From Agapetus fuscipes (taxonomy: Eukaryota > Arthropoda > Insecta > Trichoptera > Glossosomatidae), in assembly GCA_951799405.1 (NCBI GenBank), contig OX637345.1, positions 14,508,001-14,572,000 of the forward strand: 64,000 nucleotides of DNA, given 5' to 3'. Under the pieces are notes generated by a model. It searched no databases and was not told the DNA's origin. It saw only the letters and a list, made by a program, of their open reading frames with translations. Below, in pieces: positions 55,730 through 64,000 of this stretch. Made by a program: the position numbers and the translations under genes. Position 1 is the first letter of the stretch. Every line of letters starts with the position of its first letter.

Positions 55730-56790
55730 AAATGGTTTTATGGACAACTTTCTGTTTCGAACAAATAACTGGATTGAAAAAATATGCTACGGTAAACTCT
55801 GTTGAAAACAGGTCGTTGGAAACAATTCAAGCAACGAGAAAGGTTCTGGCCAACCCCTTGTAAAGCCGTGAGAAAATAAGTTATAAGATTTTCAATTCTT
55901 AAAAATGGCTCAGTGACTTAATTTTTTTCTTGCGACCGTTTCACACACAACACATTCTGCCCGGTTTGTCTATGGATTACCGGACGGATAAACCGTTTGA
56001 AAGGTTTGATACATCTCCATACCTACAATACTTAGATGTCTGACCCGGCGCCGGATAGGAACGTAGACAAACCGGACAGCATACGTATAGTGTGAAAAGA
56101 TTTTTTAAATTATTGTTTTTTATCGTTTTTTCTATTAATTTTAACTATACGTTTTAATTCCTAGAAATTTTCACAAACGAAAGAATTATAATTTCATTTT
56201 ATATAATATATTTTAATTGCACTGGAGAATTCGTTAAAATAGATTTTTGGGAATTTCATTATTTTTAAGGATAACCACTCTTTTACATTTTTTATACAAT
56301 CTTCAAAATATATATGATTAAAAATGATGATGAAAGGATATTCCAAATTTAATTTTATAATAATGGTGCACGATTTGCTTTAATGGCAGCTAAAACACTT
56401 TTTTTTTTAAATTAAGGGTTGCACATTTTTTAAGAGGGATGTAATTTCAAAAGAAGAATTAAAAAAGGGTCACATGGAGAGTTCATCGAATTTTTATGTC
56501 AAAAGCAGGTCACATTGAAAGTTTATCGAATAAAAAAAAATGAAAAAATGATTGATTTGTATGAGATTACTATGAGGAGGTCGCGTCGGTGTTAGGTTTG
56601 GTGCAAGCTGAAACCAGCGCCACACGCTACTGAGGACGCTCTGCCCCCGTATGGAGTGGGCGGCGAGGAGGGGGCGGTATGAGGCGAGTGGCAAAAAGGG
56701 GGCGGTGGGAAGAAGGTGGCAAGAACTGGGCGGTGTGAGGAAAGTGGCGAAAAGGGGGCGCCAGGAAGTTCCCAGGGTAGCCGCCCGTGT
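55730..56790. other. No gene recognised
   Basis: AT-rich, then a G+C-rich stretch at 56580-56780 with GGGGGCG and GGTGGCAAGA short repeats. Open frames there look like by-products of the repetition. Confidence 0.45.
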
Positions 56791-56794
56791 CACG

Positions 56795-57085
56795 ACAAAA
56801 TGTCCATTGACAGAATGTCCACCGACACGCGACCAAATGTCCACCCGTTAAAATGTCTACTGACATAATTTCCACGCGACAAAATGTCCACCCAACAAAA
56901 TGTCCATCGACGAAATGTCCACTGACATAATGTCCTTTGACAAAATGTCCACCAAAGAAATACTCTTCGACATAATGTCCACCCGATAATTTTATCGCCC
57001 ATGCGACATAGTGTCCACCGACATAATTTTCAAGCGATAAAATGCCCCCGCGACAAAATGCCCACGCGACAAAATGTCCACCGAA
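56795..57085 (-). repeat. Diverged 15-16-bp tandem repeat (inverted partner of 57430-57835)
   Basis: About 18 units of the type CGACAAAATGTCCACC with much variation. On the - strand this is the same GGACATTTTGTC core as the array 350 bp downstream. Confidence 0.82.
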
Positions 57086-57429
57086 AAAATGTATTAAAAA
57101 TCATATAATATTGGTACGAACTATGAGTTTGTGCGTAAATGTACCTAGGCACGTAGCTTGATTGAGTGTATATCGAACAATCTGGCTCTAGAATAGAAGT
57201 ATTCGGAATAATCTCCAATACACAAGAATCGTCTCTTACGTACCTATACATACGAGCAAGGATTCTGCGGAGAGCCAGAGTCCCTTGAAATATTGTGACG
57301 CCAAATCGATAGAGCTAGAGAAGTACTCTGTAACTGTTATTGTGCAAAAAAATCTTGTTACATAAATAAATTGCAGTTTCATTAAAAAACGAACCCAAGT
57401 ATAATCAAAACAATATGGAATTTTTTTCG

Positions 57430-57835
57430 GGTGCACATTTTGTCAGTGGACATTGTGTCGCGTGGACATTTTATCAATGGACATTGTGTCGCGTGTACAT
57501 TTTATCAATGGACATTGTGTCGCGTGGACATTTTGTCAATGGACATTGTGTCGCGTGGACATTTTGTCAATGGACATTGTATCGCGTGGACATTTTGTCA
57601 ATGGACATTGTGTCGCGTGGACATTTTGTCAATGGACATTGTGTCGCGTGGACATTTTGTCAATGGACATTGTGTCGCGTGGACATTTTGTCAATGGACA
57701 TCTTGTCGCGTGGACATTTTGTCAATGGACATTGTGTCGCGTGGACATTTTGTCAATGGACATTGTGTCGCGTGGACATTTTGTCAATGGACATTGTGTC
57801 GCGTGGACATTTTGTCAATGGACATCTTGTCGTGG
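57430..57835 (+). repeat. 31-bp minisatellite, about 13 units
   Basis: Higher-order unit of two subunits, GGACATTGTGTCGCGT (16) and GGACATTTTGTCAAT (15), nearly identical across the array. Because 31 is not divisible by three and the unit has no stop in any frame, all three + frames stay open for 137-179 codons; they are artefacts. Confidence 0.92.
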
Positions 57836-58232
57836 AAGCGCAGCCGCCTCGGCGCGAGGGTACTAGACGCGCACAGCAATCTTTTTCCAGAGAGATATAT
57901 TTTGAACAGTGGCGGAGTGTTGATTTTTTGATGGGCTTAATGGCCGAGAGTTGAAATCGCGCGTAGTCCGCAAGGTTATGGGTTTGATTTGCGTGAACTA
58001 ATGTGTGTAGACTCGAGCGGGATGATTCATCAGATCCGAAACCGGAAATCGAGCATATTTTCTTAGTTGCATAATTATTATATTTTATTCATACAAAAAA
58101 CATTTTACAAAATATTTGCATAGGGGTAAGATTTGTAACTAAAGTAAGAAAATAATAGATGTGCCTGAACTAGGAAAACCTGTGTCTCAGGCACCAAAAA
58201 AAAATTAAAAAGCAATCAAAATTCAAGTGTTA

Positions 58233-58563
58233 TCTCTATAATCTAAGTTGCAAAGGCAATTTAACAATAAAAAATCATATTAAATGCATGCCCACAAACA
58301 GGCACGTTTAAGTTGGCGCTTGCAAATGCTGCATACGTACTTACAAATATAAATCTTAACCTCAAATTAACATAAACCCTACAACTTTTGCCGACCTTCC
58401 CTTCCTTTTGTCAATGACCTCCAGGCATTGGCAAAGTGAACCAATTTTTAGCATGAGTGGTCAGCCTCATACTAACCTACATACATACGGTTAATATTCA
58501 TTTTCATACATTCACACATACGATTTTACATTTTCATACTCACAACTTATAGTCAAGGAACAA
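58233..58563 (-). repeat. LINE tail A with internal insertion
   Basis: Full tail, but about 60 bp of CATA/TACA-rich sequence lies between CTCATACTAACCTA and ACTTATAGTCAAGGAAC. Confidence 0.8.
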
Positions 58564-58599
58564 ATAATAAATAAAATTTAGGTATATAAAAACAACGGA

Positions 58600-59200
58600 A
58601 CCAGAAAAGTCAATGGGTATATTAATAACATAAAATTATCGAAGAATTAACCGCCAACATTACACATCAAAATTACAGAACAAAAACAAAAAATGATTAC
58701 AACATTTTAGTACAATATCTCGAGCCACCTTTGTTTTAGTTTAAATGCGCAGAATATTTCATTTGAACCGCCCATAATCGAGAAGTTTTCGTAAACAAAC
58801 AAGCGTTCATCAGCGGATAGTTTATTTAGAAAACATGCCTCTCCGATCTTTAGATCCCCCCTTCCTGCAGCGTGTTAAGTACGGGTGCGCCCTTGGAAAA
58901 CAGCAATTCATTATCTTTATTACCAGAAATGTTATTCGCTTATTAAATTTTGATTCGAGACTAGACTGACAAGATTTAAAAAAATATTCTTAAATCGAAA
59001 TCTGAATATTTTAAAAAGAGAAAAAAACAGAAAGATAAGCCTTGATATTGTACGAAATTACTCCTTAATTTATTATTATTTTTGTACAGAAAATTTCGTC
59101 TGATCTGCCATTTCCCATGGAAGAATTGAAAAATAACAAATATATATAAAACATACCAAATGAAGTTCTAAGTTATCTTGAATCTCTAAGTTCTAAAAAG
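58600..59200. other. No gene recognised
   Basis: AT-rich, leads into the CTCTAAGAAG repeat. Confidence 0.4.
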
Positions 59201-59349
59201 CTCAAACATCTAAGAAACTCTAAGCTCTAAGAAGCTCTGAGATCAAAGAAACTCTAAGCTCTAAGAATCTCTAAGCTGTAAGAAGCTTTAAGCTGGAAGA
59301 AGCTCTAAGCTTTAAGAAACTCTAAGCTCTAAGAAACTTTAAGCTCTAA

Positions 59350-59634
59350 GATATAACCGCTCCCAAATATCTCGCTGATTTAATCAAACCAGTCACCCTC
59401 GGCAAAAAAAGCCTAACACTGCGCTCAGCTGAGACTGGAGCCAAATCAAGGATTGAAGAACCTATAAGAAGAGTTAACACAATGTTTGGAGAGCGTGCAT
59501 TTGCAGTTGCTGGCCCTCTGGCCTGGAACCACCTGCCACATCATGTGAGAGAGCTAGAGGACCATGGAAAGTTCCGGAATGCACTGAAGACAAGCAAATT
59601 TCTGGCATCGTTTGCACCAGCGCCCTTGGAGTGA
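59350..59634 (+). pseudogene. LINE C-terminal fragment, copy 1
   Basis: 95 open codons ending in TGA: SLTLRSAETGAKSRIEEP, MFGERAFAVAGPLAWNHLP, FRNALKTSKFLASF. This is the conserved C-terminal block of CR1-like LINEs. A 3' UTR with AACGGCGCTATAAAG and (ATC)n follows. Confidence 0.8.
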
Positions 59635-59871
59635 GTACATCACGAAACGGCGCTATAAAGAAATCATCAACTCATCATCATCATCATTATAAATTCTAAG
59701 CTCTAAGAATCTCTAAATAAAACTCTAAGCTGCATGAAGCTTTAAGCTCTAAGAAGCTCTAAGCTCTATGAAGCTGTAAGCTCTAAGAAACTCTAAGCTG
59801 TAAGAAGCTTTAAGCTGGAAGAAGCTCTAAGCTTTAAGAAACTCTAAGCTCTAAGAAACTTTAAGCTCTAA

Positions 59872-60156
59872 GATATAACCGCTCCCAAATATCTCGCTGA
59901 TTTAATCAAACCAGTCACCCTCGGCAAAAAAAGCCTAACACTGCGCTCAGCTGAGACTGGAGCCAAATCAAGGATTGAAGAACCTATAAGAAGAGTTAAC
60001 ACAATGTTTGGAGAGCGTGCATTTGCAGTTGCTGGCCCTCTGGCCTGGAACCACCTGCCACATCATGTGAGAGAGCTAGAGGACCATGGAAAGTTCCGGA
60101 ATGCACTGAAGACAAGCAAATTTCTGGCATCGTTTGCACCAGCGCCCTTGGAGTGA
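59872..60156 (+). pseudogene. LINE C-terminal fragment, copy 2
   Basis: Duplicate of 59350-59634, 522 bp downstream, with no difference that I could see. Confidence 0.8.
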
Positions 60157-60841
60157 GTACATCACGAAACGGCGCTATAAAGAAATCATCAACTCATCAT
60201 CATCATCATTATAAATTCTAAGCTCTAAGAATCTCTAAATAAAACTCTAAGCTGCATGAAGCTTTAAGCTCTAAGAAGCTCTAAGCTCTATGAAGCTGTA
60301 AGCTCTAAGAAACTCTAAGCTCTTAGACGCTCTAAGCTCCAAACCAGCTCTTCTGCATTATAATAAAGCGGGAATTACACGTGTAAAAAGGTTTGTGTGA
60401 AAACAGAATACCTGTTAAAAAAATGTTTCATGAAATGTTGTTCCTTCAAGTTCAAAATATCGCCTGAGAACAAATTACATTACGCAGAAAATAGAATCGT
60501 CAGATATTGTGGAATTTTTAAATTTCAAACATCGTCAACCAAAGAAGTAATAGGCATAAAACGCTTGGAAATTTATGACGGCTATAAATTTTAAGAGATT
60601 TTAGGAGAACTAAATGATTTCACTATAAATACTCATATACACGAGAGAGCGCTAGAGACAGCTTTAGAAATCAGATGAGATTTTTTTTTCTGATCCATCA
60701 GTCATGTTTATTGCCTCTCTATTTATAAGTCCTATACCTCTGCAAGAAAAAGGATTTATTTTGCCATCGCGTTTCACTTCCTATTGGATATTTAGACAAA
60801 TATTATTATGTTTAATTTTAGGATTTCACGGATATTATACA

Positions 60842-60982
60842 TGTTGATAGGTGTTCGGGTAATCTGTTAATTTGCTATTTTCTAGCCGATGTTTCGGATC
60901 GGTATCACGACCGAATAGATATATATAAGAATAGAATAATAGAATATAGCAAATCAACAGATTACCCGAAAACCTATCAACA
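60842..60982. repeat. Foldback element, about 42-bp arms
   Basis: TGTTGATAGGTGTTCGGGTA and inverse TACCCGAAAACCTATCAACA bound a core with CCGATGTTTCGGATCGG. Confidence 0.82.
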
Positions 60983-61039
60983 AATATTATTATCATGTAC
61001 TTTTAATAGTTTGTGTATTCTATAATCTATAATATAAGA

Positions 61040-62030
61040 TGTAATCTAATCTAAGTAGCAGATATATGTAAAATTAGGGATTCATATTATATGTATTCTC
61101 ACAAGCAGACACGTATTAGTTCGCGCTTGCACATGCCTCATGTGAACCTACCAAATAACAACCCAAATCTCAAATAAAGATACACCCTCCAAACTCTTGC
61201 CGACCTTCCCTGAAACAACTTGTGACATTGGCAAAGTGAATCATTATCTACAGCATGGGTGGTCAACCGCATACCAATCTATAAGTTAAAGGACATAATC
61301 CACAAATAATAATCAATAAATAATCAGTATAAATACCAAAAAAAATATAAATCCAAAATTCTAATTGAAAAATTAATTACAACCCTAGCCCTAGCCGCCA
61401 ACATTACAGATCAACCGTCATTTATTTCTGTCTTTACGCACTTCTTTCATTTCATCCAGAGTCATAACCTTCTTCAAACAAACTCTCCTTTTATTATGAC
61501 TCTGGATATTCCATTCGCAATTTCGGATATTTGGTCCATCCATACCTTTCTTGGTCTTCCTCTACCACGACATCCATCAATTCTTGCAACGTATACTTTC
61601 TTCGTCAGTCTTTCCTCATTCATTCTCTCCATATGCCCAAACCATCTTAAAAAACTTCTTTTAATCTTCACTTAGACCTTTGACCGGTCCGTAGCACAGT
61701 GGTAACACTGCGGACTCTGAATGGGAAGGTTGTGGGTTCGAATCCCGGCGGAGCACAAAAAAATACCATTTATATTTTCAAAATTGCTCTTCGCTGGGTT
61801 GAAAAATTCATAAACCTTTACCAATGACCGGTCACCAAAGGTGCATCCAGCCTTACAGCAACTGGGTCTTGCTTGAGTATTGGTGCTTTGTAGAGACGAC
61901 CAAGCTCGTAAACCTCTGCGGCACTACTACTCTCTAGAATCTAGGGAGTCTCCCGCACAGGATTTCTTTAAAAAAAAACTTTCACACTTTCTCTTGCACC
62001 ACATTCTTCTCTTACAAAATCATTCCTCTA
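61040..62030 (-). mobile_element. 5'-truncated LINE with tail A, split by a SINE B
   Basis: Tail, 3' UTR and RT C-terminus (RWFGHMERMNEERLTKKVYV, RGRGRPRKVWMDQISEIAN) to 61673, then a SINE insertion, then more RT sequence (61978-62030) matching 2590-2640. Confidence 0.9.
61674..61977 (+). repeat. SINE B, long-tail, nested with ACTT duplication
   Basis: Complete: tRNA-like head TGACCGGTCCGTAGCAC, body, tail GGGAGTCTCCCGCACAGG and poly(A). The target ACTT is at 61670-61673 and 61978-61981, and the uninterrupted target can be read at 2588-2595. Confidence 0.92.
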
Positions 62031-62364
62031 TGACAATGACTTAAGGCGGTATTCTGCAAGCTGTTTTACCAAGGCTTATCTCAATTTTAGTTAATTACCC
62101 ACAGCCCCGTGACTTGTGAATGCAACTACGTAATATAAACACTCGTATATTCCCTATGGAACCCTTTATTTCGTTAGTTCACAATGATTTACGCGTGTTT
62201 ACTGCAGGATCATCATGAATGTTGTGGATGGGACACTTTCCTAGCATGGTGAGTGCGCAGAGAACACTATAACTTAAAAGTGACGGTGTTATTTTAATGG
62301 TTGTTACTCATTCTGATGCAGATCCGTACTTGACATTAAACAAATTTACTGACATGACTAGAAA

Positions 62365-62844
62365 ATGCCTTTAAACCTGAAACGCAGGGTCTTTGAGGCA
62401 TGCGTGCTTCCAGTATCCACCTATGGCTTGGAAACTAAAGGGCTCTCTCAGTATAGCGCCAACAGACTGAGGACGTGCCAAAGAGACATTGAAAGTAGGA
62501 TGCTGGGAATCAGCCTCAGAGACAGGGTTTCAAATCAGAAGATCCGTAGACGCGCTGGTGTCACTGATGTCATACAGCGAGTGGCCTGCTTAAAGTGGCG
62601 CTGGGCTGGTCACGTCACAACGCAGGACCATGACAGGTGGCAGAAAAGGATCATCCAGTGGCGGCTCAAGATGTCCAAGCGGGGAGCGGGGAGACCCCAA
62701 CTGAGGTGGCTGGACGGCATCAAGGGAACCGCAGGCAGAGGATGGCTGAACACAGCAGCCGATAGACGGGAATGGAGAGGATTGGAGGAGGTCTACGTCC
62801 AGAAGTGGACTGAGAAAGATAGAGGAAAAAGAAGAATAACTTAA
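62365..62844 (+). pseudogene. RTE-type LINE C-terminal coding fragment
   Basis: 159 open codons: KRRVFEACVLPVSTYGLET, ESRMLGISLRDRVSNQKIRR, LKWRWAGHVTTQD, GAGRPQLRWLDGIK, EEVYVQKWTE. This is the familiar C-terminus of RTE-like endonuclease-reverse transcriptases of arthropods. RT core absent. A different family from that at 2301, yet a tail A follows it directly. Confidence 0.85.
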
Positions 62845-62871
62845 AAGTGATATTCCGTACTAATTGCTAAC

Positions 62872-63105
62872 TCTGCCAATGCCACTGTTTCAGGGAAGGT
62901 TGGCAAAAGTTGCAGGGTCTACGTTCATTTGAGGCTTGAATCTTAATTTTTAAGTACACATGCAGCATTTTTGAACGCAAACTTACACGATCAAATTGAT
63001 TAGTTTTTTTAAAAAAACACTATTTTTTAAATAAAAAAAACTGTTTTTATTTTCACATTTAAGTTTTTTAAATGTTCAAATATGTCTTCTCAACTTAGAT
63101 TATTA
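62872..63105 (+). repeat. LINE tail A, diverged
   Basis: GCCACTGTTTCAGGGAAGG to CTCAACTTAGATTATTATG. Confidence 0.72.
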
Positions 63106-63514
63106 TGAAAAAAGTAAAAATTATAAATGAGAGGATTACTGTGAATACGCTGCGGATGCAGCTTGGCAAAAGGAAAGCGCAGAATCTCTCAAACGCAAAT
63201 TTGATTTGGAAGCAACTAAGTCTGCAGTTATTGGAACAATTTCGCATGCGGTTCTGCAAACGCATTCAACATGTCACCGGATGGATATTATAGCCCCGCA
63301 TATTGCCGGGGAGCTGTCGCCGTGTGGACGCTATGCAATATAACCACACACACGACGTTACACAACATTACGCAAAATTTATCTGCACGAGATTCAGCAG
63401 ATTCAGCGACTTCCGCTGACAATCTCACAGCATAATTGACTTGTAAAACGGCACAGTAGTTGAGCATTCATACACTGCACTCTCATTCATAATATGTTGT
63501 ATAATCTAGGTTAT

Positions 63515-63938
63515 TGTTGTGTAAATATGAAATATAAATATTAGAATAAGTATAGGTTATAGCTATGTAATAGGAATCCTCATAAGTATTGGTGGGTAGG
63601 ATTGATAATTGTGTTTAAATAAAGAATTCTCTAGGCTAAGTAGGTATTTCGAGAAGCATCAAGCAAAAATATCTTCCAGAGTATTCGATTCTCTTAGTAT
63701 AAAAGGGGTGCGAGTCGCTTGCACTGGAGGTAGTTATTATTCAAGCTCTCACCACCACAGTCCCCTGCCAGCTTTACAACTACATTGAACCAACTTGACC
63801 AGTGAACAGAAACCAAGTGTAGTGGAATAATCGAGACTATCTTTGTGAAAATAAATTATTAAAAGTGTAAAATAAACAACTGTAAAAGAAGACCAGTGTT
63901 TTTGATTGAAAGACTTTTGGAACCCTAAAATTGTAACA
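63515..63938 (+). mobile_element. Solo LTR related to the Gypsy element, TTAT duplication
   Basis: 424 bp, TGTTGTGTAAATATG to CCCTAAAATTGTAACA. In opposite orientation it lines up with the Gypsy LTR (GAATTCTCTAGGCTAAGTAG, GAAACCAAGTGTAGTGGAAT against GAAACCAAGTAGAATAATCG), but is clearly diverged. TTAT occurs at 63511-63514 and 63939-63942. No primer-binding site follows. Confidence 0.85.
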
Positions 63939-64000
63939 TTATTATTACGAAAAAATTTGAAAGATTGTGTCAAGTGCCGGCCGTGAAAGCCTTAATGTAC

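Larger units (their letters stand above)
59200..60345 (+). repeat. CTCTAAGAAG minisatellite with a 522-bp tandem duplication
   Basis: Short units AAGCTCTAAGAA surround a LINE C-terminal piece. The stretch with GTAAGAAGCTTTAAGCTGG starts at 59278 and again at 59800; the 522-bp units look identical or nearly so over their coding part. Confidence 0.88.

Noticed and set aside
57430..57835. A CRISPR-like array
   Set aside because: The units are contiguous without unique spacers, and this is a eukaryotic genome.
57415..57954. Three overlapping + strand frames of 137-179 codons
   Set aside because: They follow from a stop-free 31-bp minisatellite read in three frames; the peptide has a 31-residue period and no domain.
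63105..63293. 62-codon + strand frame after a LINE tail
   Set aside because: No domain, no splice signals, short; likely chance.

Overview
This is insect nuclear DNA: AT-rich, intron-bearing and packed with transposable elements. Two conserved arthropod genes anchor it. The last coding exon of a rotund/squeeze-type C2H2 zinc-finger gene lies on the + strand at 384-1484. The 3' half of a filamin gene (cheerio, cher) lies on the - strand from 54171 to 17492. I cannot fix the insect order from the sequence.

Layout. 1-1484 holds an rn intron end and terminal exon. 1485-17490 is intergenic and made almost wholly of mobile DNA: a 5'-truncated LINE with its reverse transcriptase, two tRNA-headed SINE families, several MITEs, a 0.9 kb inverted duplication and a solo LTR, plus one orphan 69-bp candidate exon at 13214-13282. 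17492-30359 holds fifteen cher exons with consistent phases and GT/AG borders; the introns hold SINEs, LINE tails and a 126-bp minisatellite. 30360-53945 is one 23.6 kb cher intron. It contains a decayed DNA transposon, an intact 7.2 kb Gypsy LTR retrotransposon (38819-45983), a broken mariner and many nested repeats. 53946-54171 is a first coding exon with its own ATG, so the window encodes a short filamin of 916 residues covering the C-terminal Ig repeats, hinge and dimerisation repeat. 54172-64000 is again repeats: LINE 3' ends, a 31-bp minisatellite with an inverted partner, a 522-bp tandem duplication and a second solo LTR.

The most unusual item is the Gypsy element. Its Pol continues past the integrase into a macro (ADP-ribose-binding-like) domain and then a CCCH zinc finger, and its Gag starts with a SAP motif. 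The second is a SINE family (called B here) whose longest copies read 5S rRNA-like, then tRNA-like, then a tail matching the 3' end of a CR1/Jockey-type LINE also present in the window.

Repeat names used below are local: A = 3' tail of the LINE with the reverse transcriptase at 2301-3620; B = 5S/tRNA/LINE SINE; C = second tRNA-headed SINE; D and E = paired elements of the inverted duplication; F, G, H = inverted-repeat elements. All alignments were made by eye; family names rest on remembered motifs, not searches.
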